Made by a program: the position numbers and the translations under genes
Assembly (NCBI GenBank): GCA_965153455.1
Contig: OZ234493.1
Span: 33,842,213-33,906,212, forward strand
Direction of reading: 5' to 3'
DNA: 64,000 bases
From: Sphagnum compactum
Taxonomy: Eukaryota; Bryophyta; Sphagnopsida; Sphagnales
Notes under the pieces: generated by a model
What the model saw: the letters and a program-made list of their open reading frames with translations, nothing else
What the model was told of the DNA's origin: nothing
The model's database searches: none
In this document: positions 1-12,448 of the stretch, one piece after another
Numbering within the stretch: the stretch's first letter is position 1
How the letters are laid out: each line of letters begins with the position of its first letter

Positions 1-3000
1 AAAGAAGTTGTTACGATTCAATATTACAATAATATGTGCTCAATGGCACATGTCACACTAATTCCAATGTATTTTGAAACGTGTCTATTAAGCCAAAAGT
101 GGTTAAATTTTGTGCCTTTGGTAAAGATTGGGAAAAAAAGAATGTACATTGAATCATGAATGTTGATTGAGTTTTTAGTCATAGATGTTTTCTTTTTAAC
201 AAATTACGCAACCTTGGAGTTTCATGATGTTTACTATCATTGTTCAGGCACTAGGATGATTAATTGCTGCAGAACTTTGAGAAGAGAAAGTATGATCATG
301 ATTCCTTCAAATGCTTAAATGTGAAAGATAACAAGCCCAGGCATTTGCCAGACTTGTTTTGTAATTGTTAACTGCACAAGAGGTTCTTATAAAAAGTTAA
401 ATGTTTTAGTTGTGAGACATATTCATGCAAACATTGATGGGAGTTTGGATATTTGTCTAAATAATTTTTGCAAAGAGAAAAATTTGATAATATGTGATAC
501 TAATTTGATGAGGTTTTCATGATTTCATACATTTATTTACTACTTAATTCTCCTTGAGTCCTAGGAGCAAACTTATACCAAAGATGGCCCCAAATGATGT
601 ATAAGTCACATGTACATGTTATTGTTGCATTTGTTTCAAAGTTTTGTAAATTTGTTGACTCCTAAGGTTGGCCAATAGTGCAATAAAATGTCTTCTCCCA
701 TTGAATGTGAATGGAGTTGAAAATCTTGAAATTTTAATGCTTGTGTTGTTTGTTTATTGGTATATATGACATAGCCCAGGGTCAGTTTCCAAATTAACAA
801 AATGAATAATTTATTTTTTTCACAAAATGAATTTGCTTTTTGAATTTTGAATTTTTTTTTTCCCCATCATCTACTATGATATTGTGATATGAGTCGTGAA
901 ATTATTCAAGATGTAGCCTATGATAATTATGATGATTTTCAACTTGTCAATTGCATATTTCCACAAAATTTTCGTTTCACTATTTTGGGGATTATTTAAT
1001 GACAAAACTGACCTTAGGGTAAGGTATTTGAGTCTAGAGATTCTCCATCATCATTTTGCATTCCATAAGAATTAGAATAAAACATGTACTCTATAATTCC
1101 TTCATATATGTTTTGAAGTCTATGATGGGTGTTTATTTCTACCAGCCACACTTTCTCACATGGCATAATATTATGCATGGCATGAGGACTTGAATCTTGA
1201 AGTCTCCTTCATTTTGCTTAGGGTTGCTATATTTTGAATCTGCGATGAAAAGTCACCAATCTGTATTTCATCAGTATATGACCCAGATGTAGTATGTTAA
1301 TCTTGTATCATATTTATGTTGATTCTTGGTGGCAATTGTGGATTGTCACCATGTATGTCCATTATAGCATTGCCGGGATTGAAACCAGTTTTACCAACGT
1401 TCACAGTACTTGATAATTAAAAGAGGAGGAAAATTTGAGTGAAGAGGATCTTGACATACCTAATCCAAATGTAATCACCTAAAGCTTCTGCTTCATCATA
1501 AAGTGAGAGAAACACCACCAAATGAAACCTCATCGGTCTCTTTTACATCAGCAACTCTGAACACAAAGTCATAATTCAATCTCCCAGACCTTCTACCTCA
1601 TTTCAAACACTCTATATGCTGATAGATGGGTTTATCAACAAGAGACCCAAAATCCAAAGAGCATCCAGAATAGAAAGAGGTCAAGTGAGCCTACCAAACC
1701 ATCCATGTTTAACCTTACAGAGAACAGAAAGGAACATATATCTCTCATATGAATAATCGAGAATTGTCCATTCTCACAATTAAGAGAAGTCAGAACAAGC
1801 TTAAAACTTCTTCTCTGAGTCATAGAAAGACTTCCCAGAAAAGGACTTCAAAAACTGAGTACAAAAGATAATACATTGACAGAGACAAAACAAGAACGAG
1901 AAAACAAAAAAGAATACACATGTAGTATGAACAACGGTGACAGTCTTTCACTTGTTCAGGGACCATCAACAGTAACATGTATGATAGGGACCTCTCTATC
2001 ATAACTTCCCCACTGACATAACTCAGCTCCATACGGTGGGTATAGGCCAGTGTAAACACTAACATATGTCCTGAGTTTTTGGTGCAAGTCCAGAAGCAAC
2101 CAGAGGACTCAGTCATGATACTGGTTAGCAACAAGCAACAACACTAGGGAAAAACTACAAAAAGAAAAGAGAAGAAAAGAAAAGGGGAAAAACAAAACAG
2201 ACACACAGAAAAGGAAGATAAAACATACAGAAACAGACTGCAGAGACAAAACATAGACTAGACAACAGAATGGAAATCCAATCATCATGCCTGAAACCAT
2301 TGCAAAGCATCTCTCTTTACCAAGCTGAACTTAGTGCACACACCACACCATAAATCAAACAAAGTGTGTCCAATATTTTGTTTTAGTCAACGTTTGGAAC
2401 TCAACCACCACAGAGACAAATATGCTTGCAATGAGCTGCAAAGCTATGGCATCAGAAAGCACTCACCTTCATAGATGTGAGTGTAGGCTCATGCACAGGG
2501 TTTTGACAGCCAGCTACCAAATGGATTTTAGGATGACATGCAGACTGTCCACTTAACACTCAGAAATCGAGCCTTCTGCACTACCACTTCAGTAAAAAGA
2601 AGCATTGTTATATAGCATTTCCCAATGCTCAAAAGTAATAGAAAGTAGTCTTCAAAACCACAGTTTGTCATACCAAATAGCAAAAAAGGAATCGAAGATT
2701 CTTTGCCTCACAGCCTCAGGAATTTGGACTGTAGAACAAACAAAAGAATAATCTGTCCCATATTGCAAATTCTAGAACATTTCACCTATCGCTAACTGCT
2801 ATTGTTACAGAACATGTCTCCTCCTGCTTTGTTCTTGTTGTTTGAAAGCCTGAGACAACTAATGAATTCTGTTTGCACAATCAACCTGTTTGTGTAACAA
2901 TGTAGGAACAGTTCTACAGTTGGACATACACAGACTTTTCAGGGGCTCTTACAAGAATTCATCAAGTTCCCACCTTCTTCCAGTCAATAGGGAGACTGAA

Positions 3001-3324
3001 ACAACCAAAGTTCACCATCTTCAAGTCTTTGGGGAGATATGTTGACAAATACAAAGGAACTCAGTTAAGTGGGTCTGAAATGACAACCACAGGTTGGCAT
3101 GGAGGATTATGTTGTTAATTGAATCTGTTGATAAGTGCCTATGAGAATCTCTGGATTCTGGTTTCATCACCACCATTTTGGTAACCCAAAGGGATTCTGC
3201 GATGCTCCATCTGCTTGCACTTTCCTGCAAAATCCTTCAGAACATCAATAATGCTCTCAATAAGAAAAGCATGTTAATTGCAACTTGAGAGATCTGAAGC
3301 AACAATGCAGGGAGGATTGTTTTG

Positions 3325-6300
3325 TTACCCGAAATCAATAACAATGACACTAACATTGTCTTGTCCATTACGCATCTGCAAAAGAATACCCACAATTACT
3401 GGCTGAAAGAAATTAGATGTTATGAGCAGCAATGTTACTAAGTAGGCTAGCCTGAAGAATATGAAAGTGACATTCCAATTATTCAGCAGCAGAACATGGA
3501 AGTTGGAAAGAAGAGGGGAGATTCACCAGAGCTTCTTTGGCGATTTCTTCAGATGCATGCTGGATTTGACAACCCACAACAATCTGGTGATCAGAGCTCT
3601 TTACCAAGAAGGTAACATCATCCCCACAAGTCAGATCCTTTCTGATCTTTCCAACAAGAACACATGCATATGCAATTGCATACCCACAGATCAAATTGGC
3701 ATTTACCTGTGCATCAGCATGCTCCCTCAATTTCTTTCGGATAAATTGTACAGCATCCGCACTGCCAGTATAAAAGGTATGTGAGTTTTTAATTCTGTAT
3801 CTACATACACTAGTGAAAATGACACTCTAAACTTAGTCTGTCTTCAAGACACACAAGCATGCTTTCCAATAGGAAGAAGATCTATCACCAAATTTCTTAC
3901 TAGAAATATCTGATGCAACTAATCGAGGCATCCCACTATAAAACCCTGTTGTGTATGTTATCACTGTTTGGTAAGTCCTGAAGACACATCATGAACTCAT
4001 GAGCAAATGTGGACCAGACTTACCTTTTGAATGAATCCCAAAGACCATCAGAAGCTAAAATGATAAACTCCATGTCTTCTTCAACATATATGTGACTTGT
4101 GTCCGGTAAAGCCACTAGCCATTCTCCATCCAAATTTTTCCTGATCACACAATGTATGCTCATCAAACACAGAAACCCAACTGAGGTGAAGAGAGGGCCT
4201 GCAGGTTACCAGACATCATGTGCTTGAGGAGCATTATGACAATGATGGCTACCAGTATTTACCAAAGTCCAACAAAAAGCAGCACAAAAGTTGCAACTTC
4301 CAGACAAACTCACGTGGATGCAAATGCTTCAGTCCAGCGTCTGTGCTTTATTCCCTCTTCAATCATCCTGCAATCAAGCAGGCTGAGCTCAGCACCCATG
4401 ACATTCATCAAAATAGAACCAGGACATTTAGCCCAGTCATAGGATTAAGAGTACTTACTTTTTCTTCTGTGACTTGAATGGAACATCTCCAAAGGCACGT
4501 GAAACAGACAGAGACCCACAAACTCGTCCATGGCTGACCTGGATACACATATTGAACCAATTGCTGTTCTTTAGTAAGAAGTGACTGGCAGGTATACTTG
4601 ATTGCAGCTTCATGCAAGCAGACTGAACGGGAGAGATTCTGGTCTTGCCATTACACACCCAGCCACCTGCTGCCTGAATTCGTTTAACCTCTGCCATAGA
4701 GGACTTGCTATTTCCATATGGTCGATGGTCTGAACAGAGATCCACAGCTCTTCCCCCCCTGCTCAAAACCTGTAACAATTTCCGCTTCACTCACGTTCAA
4801 ATCTAATCAGCTAACTCTCTGCATATTCTTATTGAACTGGTTGATAACATCTTTAAGCCAGCATGAACTATAATGCAGAAGTGAAGATTATTGTGCTTTC
4901 ATATACAGTGTGCCACAAACAATTAGCCAAGAACATTGGCCAAGAATACTGTGAAGAGGCTTATAATGCAATGGTATTCAGTTCCCTTCTGAGATATGAT
5001 TAAACCATCCTGTCACCACTGCAGTGAAAAGAAGCACTACCCACTTTCACCACATATAACATTGTGATCGTCAGCCACATGAAATTGAACAAAGCAAGAG
5101 GGGTATGAACAGAGAGGGATCGAGGGAGACAGAAAGAGATGGTGCAAGCAATTACCCACCGCACGTGAATCCCCCACATGGGCTAGTAGCAACCGATCAG
5201 AGCGGATAAACATGATGGTTGCTGTTGATCCCGACTCAACCTCTGGCCCTATTTGAGTCTCTTCCAACCTACAGCCATGTTACCCATCAAATGAAGCACA
5301 CTGAGAAATCAAACAAGAAACCTAGTAGGATCTGTACAAGTTGTTAAATATGGTAAATGCATTTACTGTCAACAGACAATTTGCATAAGGTTGTATGGTC
5401 CATCACTGGTAGCCCTCTGTTCTATGCAGTACTGGAGTGATGAATGGATGGTGGAAGCAAATGCAAGTTCCAATATCCCCCACAATGTTGAGGAATGTAA
5501 TAATCTAGATTGAACTCACAGTTTGTAAATGCAATATTTCTCTAATTGTGCCAGAGGATACTTGGAAGTGTTGTCCAAGAATGTAATGTCATGTGAAATT
5601 AGTCATCACTGAAAGTTGTTTCAGTGGTATGGGCATCTCTATGACAAGGTTAGTACCTCCTTATTCACCACTTGTGCCATAATCCACAGAGCGAATATGG
5701 GGCAATGGACTGCATACCATGAAAGAAGCCGTTTGTCGGCATGTAAAAATGCATGAGTTAGAGCTGCCTCTGCCTCACTCAAATCCTTAGATTCCAACAA
5801 TGCACCTCCATCCAAGGCTGTTACACATTCCTTGTAGAGCTCATCCCTGTCAACATGTGGACCAGCCATACAAAAATTCAAATTCCTTCATAAAGGTCAC
5901 ACATACTCCATGTCAATTGAGATAAAGCACATCAGAAGTATATGAAAAAGTTCCCATTCTAGCCAACAAATATTCTGCTGAATTTTTTCAGAAAACCGTT
6001 TTCCTCTGCAAAAATTGTCGTAAGAGTAAATCTTAAGAAAAACAAAAGCATACAGTAACAACAGCCTGGTCCCAATTTGTGTTCCCATGTTTTTCTGGTA
6101 ACCATAGCCACCACTAGTTTGCAGGTCACCACACATCAGTTTGCTTCACAAGTCTTGCCCACATGAATCCAACCATCTTTAGCAAGGTTTCCAAAATCTT
6201 CCGGTTAAGTGCCACATACAGCGAGGAAAGTGACCATGGCTGGAGCTGGTGCAGAGCCCAAACACCTCGTAATACATTCAACATGACTGCCACAAAAGAT

Positions 6301-6964
6301 TGTAGCAGTTTGTAGCACCTCTCAAGAAGCCCTGCTCCAATTTTATGAGACTAAAAATCAGAAACTGCTTCCATTCTTGACCATGTTTTCTTACTGACAC
6401 TTAGACCACTTCCAAGCGGAGATTGACTTGCTTCTTTTGTGCCTACCTCAAAAACTGAGCAGAAGAGAATCCCGCGTGACCGTCGAAAATCGCGGCGTAC
6501 ACGAATCCGTTTGGACCATGTGACTCCAACACGACTTCATCTTCCATCTCCTCACGAGGTCCCTGAAGCGCGACCTGTCCAATAGTGATCCCCCTATCCA
6601 CAGCAACTTCTGCCTGCGCCGACCCCGACGCCACATGAAGAGCTCCCTCGTGCACTGCTGCTGCCGATGATTGTTGCTGCCCCGTCTGCATCCACCTACT
6701 ACTACTCCGCACCGCCACTCCACCTCCTCGTCCGCCGTGGGTGTATTTGTGTGTCATACCACTAGAAGCCGAAGAACAACAGCAAGCGGAAGACGCAACA
6801 CGAAGAAGGTTCAAATTAACAACACTGCGTTCTATGGCTCTGGAATGCAACGATGCTCCTCCATACAAGCTCCCAGATGAGTTCCGTCTTGCTTGTAGCA
6901 AAATGCCTGGTCTACCTGACAGCGCTAACCCTGCCATTGCTCCTCTCTGTTCTCTCCCCTCCAC
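3325..6964 (-). CDS. TAP38/PPH1: Thylakoid PP2C, TAP38/PPH1-type LHCII phosphatase
   Basis: This is a PP2C-family Mg/Mn-dependent protein phosphatase. The closest family I recognise is chloroplast TAP38/PPH1, which dephosphorylates LHCII and drives the state 2 to state 1 transition. Exons from high to low coordinate: 6447-6964, 5718-5846, 5160-5268, 4659-4769, 4459-4538, 4314-4367, 4024-4140, 3707-3761, 3527-3559, 3325-3375. All junctions are GT-AG and in phase, giving 418 residues. Residues 1-120 are rich in Ser, Ala and Arg, as in a chloroplast transit peptide. PP2C motifs seen: MED at 140-142, FDGHAG at 160-165, GSTAT, HVGDSRA, SDHRPYG, VSRAFGD, ILASDGLWD and NGQDNVSVIVID. The block DELYKECVTALDGG fits TAP38 better than other PP2Cs. 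The reading stops right after the PP2C domain. A possible eleventh exon at 3167-3224 would add 18 residues instead. Neither version shows the C-terminal membrane helix known from Arabidopsis TAP38. The start ATG could also be the Met at residue 10. Confidence 0.9.
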
Positions 6965-7516
6965 TAATTCCTTCCGAGTATCTCAGACAGAATCAGAAGC
7001 ATCCTTGGTTAACCCTGAAGCTCCACTCTCCATCTCTCTTAAAAATCAAACTCTACTGATTCATCGCTTTCTATTCAAGCTCGCACAGAATTCATTACAA
7101 AAGAGCATGTTCGTTCCACAAGCCGCCGCCATTCATTCAAGGCCCTCTCTACAGACACAGCTCCCTCCTCATGTCTCTAAACTCTCCCTAGACTAATATC
7201 TCAAACAAAAAAGCTTCAATTCTCCACGTTTCCAAGGAAGGATTGCATCAGACGCGATTTCCGCCAACTGCAGACGCAAAAGACGATGGACGCATTTGGA
7301 AATCGCGCAGCAGCAAGCGAACAGGTTCCCTAGAGAAAACAAGTGCGCTTGTTTCCCTTGCGACCGTGATCTTGAGAAAGGCAAAGGCAGGAGGAGTCTC
7401 CTCATCTGTCCGGCGCACCCCCCTCCCCTTGTGTGTGTGTGTGTGGCTCTCCATGCTGGTGGTGAAGAAAGGGTAGTTTCATCATCCAGGAAACAAAGCA
7501 TGTATGAATGAATCTT

Positions 7517-7743
7517 TGTGGATGAGAAAATTACTTCTGTCAATTTCGTGGATGACAAGATGGATGAGTTTTTTGGGATGAGAAAATGACTCCTATCAAT
7601 TTAGTGGCTTACCTGAATGGTATTAATCTTTTGGATGAGAAATTAACTTCATTCAATTACGTGGATGACATGAATGTATGAACTTTTTTGGATGAGAAAG
7701 TAACTTAATTCAATTTCGTGGATGACACGAATCGATGATTTTC
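7517..7743. repeat. 57-bp tandem repeat, four units, upstream of the PP2C gene
   Basis: Four degenerate head-to-tail units begin near 7517, 7575, 7632 and 7689. Each starts with TGGATGAGAAA and contains a CAATTTCGTGGATGAC-like block, so the period is about 57 bp. The array lies about 550 bp upstream of the PP2C ATG, within the divergent PP2C/RPL4 intergenic region. It has no open frame of note. Confidence 0.75.
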
Positions 7744-7749
7744 AAGGAT

Positions 7750-8440
7750 ATTGTGTTTAGATTCATTATAATGTAGCAGTTTACGTAACAGATTTATCCG
7801 TAAAGTTACCCTCTCTTTCACCCCTCTTTTTCCACTGCTTTCTTCGCCCCCTATCCCTTCTTTCAGTGGTATCTGCAAAGTAATGAAATTTTATTAAATC
7901 TGGGTATTAAATGCTGGACCTCAGCACTTAGTGCACAAGGTTCGAGAGTAACTATAGTAGTTGTACAGGTAGGAGGAGTGAAAATATATGTAGCAGCAGT
8001 GGAGGCAGGCGCTCAGGAAAAAAGAAAGACAGGATGAAATTCAGTTTACACCAAAATTGGTGGAAAAACTAGTTTGGGTCCCAGTTATTTCGTTTTGTAA
8101 AAAATTTCATTCCCAGTTAGGCGTTTGATGCCCAGTTATGCCGAAACTGGCTGTTCTCGTCCCCCTAATCGCCTGACTTTACGGATACTAACTCTAATAG
8201 GTCTATTTTTTTTTATATGAGGATTTTTTTAAGATGATATGTTGGCTTGTGTTGAAACTTGAGATTAGTTATAGAGTTATAATATTTTGAAGAATTTTGG
8301 TTTCTTTTAGAGGTTTTTTTGAAGGTTATATTTTTGCGTGGTGAAATATTTGGGTTTTCATAATTCTTTTTTTGCCTTAAGATATACTTTTTAATGTAAA
8401 TGGCAAGGCGACAGTGTGACACGCCCCTTGTTAATTCTAT
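7750..8440 (+). repeat. Dispersed repeat family 2, copy 1, split by a TIR element
   Basis: The segments 7750-7790 and 8196-8440 match 29187-29485 almost base for base over long stretches. Shared landmarks are TTTAGATTCATTATA, AATAGGTCT, TTGAGATTAGTTATAGAG and AATGTAAATGGCAAGGC. Both copies conceptually translate on the minus strand to similar peptides containing RNQNSS and YNSITNLKF. The piece between the two segments is the TIR element listed separately. The family is unidentified; the ending GTGTGACACGCCCC resembles an LTR edge, but I see no paired LTR or internal region. Confidence 0.7.
7791..8194 (+). mobile_element. TIR element family 1, copy A (non-autonomous)
   Basis: This copy is about 404 bp, with a left end reading GATTTATCCGTAAAGT and a right end reading ACTTTACGGATACTAACTC, imperfect inverted repeats of one another. 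The interior matches copies at 16601, 45419 and 48003 (TATCTGCAAAGTAA, TTTTATTAAATCTGGGTA, CACAAGGTTCGAGAG, GGAGGCGCTCAGGAAAA). It codes for nothing recognisable. It interrupts the family-2 repeat, so it inserted later than that repeat. Confidence 0.75.
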
Positions 8441-8677
8441 TTATTAGTTGTGGGGTGCACCCAAAGTTTTTTTCAATTATTGGTCACAATTATGAGTGTG
8501 CGACCATCACTAAAAGATTACGTCACGTAATGTGGTCAAGAAAATGACATAATATGCTACCCTAGATCATAACTTCCCACGCCACCTTCCACCCCTCTGC
8601 AAAAGTAGCTTCATGTTGGCACGCCAAACCATTCTGATTGCAGAATTGGTCGACCCTGCCGATTCTGCCACTAAAAA

Positions 8678-8892
8678 TGGGCCTGTGTATTCTGCCATAT
8701 AAAAGGACCTGAATTTTTGCAGAATACGTCTCCGAACGAGTAGGCCTTCTGGAACTGACAAACGACGGACGAAAACTGACGTCGTTGATGATTATTTCGT
8801 CAACTTTACCATCTCGTCGTCAAACCCTAATATTGACGGCCACGATCGTGTTCCTGGCGAAACCCTAAACGGCCTCGTCTCTCTCTCTCTCG
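8678..8892 (+). promoter_or_regulatory. RPL4 promoter/5' leader: site II, TATA, two telo boxes
   Basis: The RPL4 upstream region contains TGGGCC at 8678-8683 (core of plant site II elements). It also has TATAAAA at 8698-8704, telo boxes AAACCCTAA at 8822-8830 and 8860-8868, and a pyrimidine tract at 8876-8892. Telo box plus site II is a known signature of plant ribosomal-protein gene promoters. If the TATA is used, the telo boxes fall in the 5' leader; the true start site is not visible from sequence. Confidence 0.6.
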
Positions 8893-8986
8893 TATCTATT
8901 GCGTCGCTGCGATAAGTTGCTTCTCTTTTGTCTCCGAGAAGGGTGGCTGAATCTTTGTGCCCGATTGCAGTTTTAGGATTGGAGCG

Positions 8987-11832
8987 ATGGCGGCTGCCGC
9001 GCGACCTCTAGTAACAGTGCAAGGAGGGGAGGGAGATGCGGCAATCGACTCGGCAACTCTGCCTGCAGTGTTTCTCTCACCTATTCGCCCAGATGTGGTG
9101 CAGTCCGTGCACACGTCTCTTGCCAAGAACAAGAGACAGCCTTACGCCGTGAGCACGAAAGCCGGGCACCAGACCTCTGCGGAGTCATGGGGGACCGGGA
9201 GAGCTGTATCGCGTATTCCTAGGGTTCCAGGAGGTGGTACGCATCGCGCAGGCCAGGGAGCTTTCGGCAACATGTGCCGAGGTGGTCGGATGTTCGCTCC
9301 AACCAAGATCTGGCGGCGATGGCACCGTAAGGTGAACCTGAACCAGAAAAGGTATGCCATTGCATCTGCATTGGCAGCCTCCGCTATTCCATCTCTGGTT
9401 CTTGCGAGAGGACACCGTATTGAGAAGGTTCCGGAAGTGCCTCTGGTTCTCGAAAACTCTGTTGAGTCCATTGAGAAGACATCTGCTGCAGTCAAGCTGC
9501 TAAAGAAAATTGGAGCTTATGAGGACGTTGAGAAGGTAAGGGCCAGCCATAACATCCGCGCCGGTAAGGGGAAAATGAGGAACAGGCGCTACATTTCTCG
9601 CCGCGGCCCTCTTGTTGTCTATGGCACCGAGGGTGCGAAGCTCGTGAAGTCGTTCAGGAATGTGCCGGGTGTGGAGATTGTTTCCGTGCACCGCTTGAAT
9701 CTCCTTCAGCTGGCTCCTGGTGAGTTGCTCTGATTTGCAATAACCCTGCTTTCTCTCCTGATGTGTGTGGGAATTCGCTTTTGATGATAATGGAAGCATC
9801 TCGATCAAGGTAGACATAACTTGGAGAGAGTCACAATCAGAACGTTACATTGGCAGGAAATAATATCTGGTATAGCACATTGACCACAGATGGAGCCTCA
9901 GTTGTGGAGGCCCAAACAGTAATGCACAATTGTGGTTCCTCAGTATTACAGAAGCAGACGTATTTCTGTGCTGTGGAGACTCTTTAATGAGTTACAGTTT
10001 CCTACTCCTGATTTGGTGGCAATAGAGCTTTCTTTGTGGATGCAACAATTGGTTTGCTTGCAAAGCCACTAAGATGGTTGACCTATTTTTGCATTCACTG
10101 TCTAGTAGCATAGTCAGACCTAGATCCACCAGGACGCTATGCATGGATGTGACGGATGTTGCAGGATGCCCAAACCACTACCCTCCATCTAGGTCTGACT
10201 ACACTGTGTCTTAGATGCTGGCTTTTTGAGATGAGTGGCTCTTCCTAGTGCTTCTGGAAAATGCAGCAGAAGCTCTGGATTCAGGTGTTTGAATAATGGT
10301 TTGCCCAAAAATTTGGGCTGCAAGTATGATCTTATCTTATCCACCGCCCAATATTGGGAGCTTATGAAGTCAGTGGGTAATCATGGCAGCTCATCAATGC
10401 TATCCATGATGAAGGGGATGGTCTGGCACTATGTGAGTGATGCTCACAAGGTTAAGACCGCACTCCTTCTTGTCAGGTTAGTTTTTTTTTGCTGGATTCA
10501 ACTGGATTACTTTTAAGGTGTTCTTCTGGTTTATCTCTGCAATCTCATAGGTATTATTTAATGTATGCTGGTATCACACTGTGTCTTTAATATCGATGTC
10601 TCTGTGGTCTGGTAGGAGGTCATCTTGGCCGATTCATTGTGTGGACAAAGTCAGCATTTGAGCAGCTGGATGCCATCTTTGGCACCCATGAGAAGAAGTC
10701 AATTGTGAAGAAGAATTATGTACTTCCCCGTCCCATCATGTGCAACCCTGATCTGGCTAGAATCATCAATTCAGATGAGATCCAGAGTGTTGTCCGACCC
10801 AAAAAGGTGGAGATCAAGAGACGGGCACTGAAGAAAAACCCATTGAAGAATCTGGGAGCTCTTCTTAAACTCAACCCATATGCTAAGACTGCAAGGAGGA
10901 TGGAGCTTTTGGCCCAGGAACAACGGGCCAAGGCAAAGGCTGAAAAGCTTGATATCAAAAGGAAGACTCCCAAGGTAAAGTTTCCATTCTTCTCTGTTAT
11001 TTCAGGCACAATCACTCCCTGAACCAATCTGTTTTCTCTACTTGTGGCTTCTCTTCAAATCTGCAGTAAGTTCAGTGACCCCATTTGGTATGTCATCACA
11101 CCTGTTATGTTATGCTCTCCAACTTCATGGTTGGGGAAAACCTGGATACTTGGTGTAGATAAAAATGGGTTCCCTCACCTGGGTTTTGCACTTTTGCATA
11201 GGATGTACACTGGATTATGAAGAAAAATTGCTTAGGAAGATTGTTTATTGCAGATTTGGCAAAGCTTAGTGTATACTTTTTGAATTCGTACTAAATTACC
11301 ACAGGGCATGGTAGGATAGTAGTTTGCCTCCATTTCAGATTGCTCTCATTGTTTTTGCCATGAAGGTCATCAATTAAAGCAAGTCATTATGACTCGGTTC
11401 GAGTCTATAATAAGATTTGCGTCGGAAGATGACAATACTAGTTCAGTCACTGTCTTGCATGATGAGGGCCTATGCATTGCTGGATTTGCCCAAGCAGACA
11501 TGACCACATTAGATGACAGATCTTTGCTGCCCATATAGCACAAGCTCAACTTGAAATGTGCAGTTGAAGACAGATTGTTCACCAGGATGGATCTTTTTTA
11601 GTGCTTGTCGGATTCAGGGAAGTATATGCTAGCCCTGTGAATCAAATTGTGCACAGGACATTAAGATTCCATCTTAGAAGTCTGACTGCATTTATGTTTC
11701 TTCTTTGGGTTGCAGCCTGAGGAGAAGGAGGCAGCAAAGAAGGCAGGATCTGCCTGGTATAAGACCATGGTTTCAGACAGTGAGTACACAGAGTTTGAAA
11801 ACTTCACTAAATGGTTGGGTGTCTCACAGTAA
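8987..11832 (+). CDS. RPL4: 60S ribosomal protein L4 (uL4)
   Basis: This is the cytosolic large-subunit protein uL4, whose long loop lines the peptide exit tunnel. Three exons, 8987-9719, 10616-10974 and 11716-11832, join in phase to 402 residues, the usual plant length (about 405). It begins [11 protein letters not shown] and carries the uL4 loop ([20 protein letters not shown], then [17 protein letters not shown]). Exon 2 continues [19 protein letters not shown] and holds [13 protein letters not shown] and KKNPLKNL. Exon 3 ends in the conserved plant C-terminus [13 protein letters not shown]. Intron 1 (896 bp) and intron 2 (741 bp) have GTGAGT and GTAAAG donors. The ATG at 8987 is preferred because it matches the family N-terminus. 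The exons are more GC-rich than the surroundings, as expected for a highly expressed gene. Confidence 0.97.
10111..10201. repeat. 15-bp perfect inverted repeat inside RPL4 intron 1
   Basis: TAGTCAGACCTAGAT at 10111-10125 is matched by its exact reverse complement at 10187-10201, enclosing 61 bp. The enclosed sequence does not pair well, so it is either a small MITE-like remnant or a fortuitous stem rather than a miRNA-type fold. Confidence 0.7.
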
Positions 11833-12448
11833 ATTGGTTCATTTGGTTAGCCTGACTTCTTGTTTGGAACTAGACCTTTTGACCATGATTTTGCCTGGTA
11901 TTCTATATGTCACAGCTGTGTTAGCAGCAATGCAATTTTTCAAACAGGTGGTGCTATTGTCTTGAGTCCTTCACCAAGGCCATCATGATGCAAATATATG
12001 TCTTGTGTTGTGGCTGTCTTGCAAGACATCTGTGTGACTGTTAGTTGAAAACAAAGCAGGGCTGTGTTCTCCTTGTGCACATAAGGTTGCATGTCTTTTT
12101 ATCCAACTGTTGTGGCTGTGCCACACCACCAAAGGCCAGGGAGTCAAAAAGGAATTTCCGTCATGGTTGGTCAATGATGTAGAGAGGAAGTCATTTTTTT
12201 GTGGTTTTTCCTGTACACTTGGTGAAGGTGGATTCTTCTGTTAATTTGCTGGCCCAAGAAGAATTGCTTGTGACTAGATAATTGTTTGCCACTCTTGTCA
12301 ACAGTGAGTGATATGGATATCAGATCTAATGGTTACCAAGGTCTCAAATGGCAGGCCCTCCAAAGCCTTATGTCAAACAGATTCAGATCAAAGTAGCGGC
12401 ACATACATCTTTCATCAAGATGTGCAGTGATTCCCATCATCACAGATT
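11833..12448. other. RPL4 3' flank, no gene seen
   Basis: No open frame with a recognisable domain is present. The first few hundred bases presumably hold the RPL4 3' UTR. I could not fix a polyadenylation site. Confidence 0.4.

Noticed and set aside
1-3166. Minus-strand frames at 1635-2300 and upstream, as possible coding sequence
   Set aside because: Hydrophobic, low-complexity and domain-free. I see nothing in 1-3166 beyond AT-rich DNA and possibly the PP2C 3' UTR.
8213-8422. Minus-strand frame with NSITNLKF, similar to one at 29203-29457
   Set aside because: The similarity comes from the shared family-2 repeat. The frame is short and has no recognised domain.
10235-10516. 93-codon frame in RPL4 intron 1
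   Set aside because: It lies wholly in an intron whose flanking exons join exactly to the uL4 sequence. No domain.
11390-11420. GGTTCGAGTCT resembling a tRNA B box
   Set aside because: No matching A box or cloverleaf upstream. Similar GGTTCRA motifs at 7940, 43824 and 47231 also lack tRNA structure.
9760-11690. Box C-like TGATGAT (9783) and ATGATGA (11459) in RPL4 introns, as possible snoRNAs
   Set aside because: No properly spaced CTGA box D or terminal stem was found for either.
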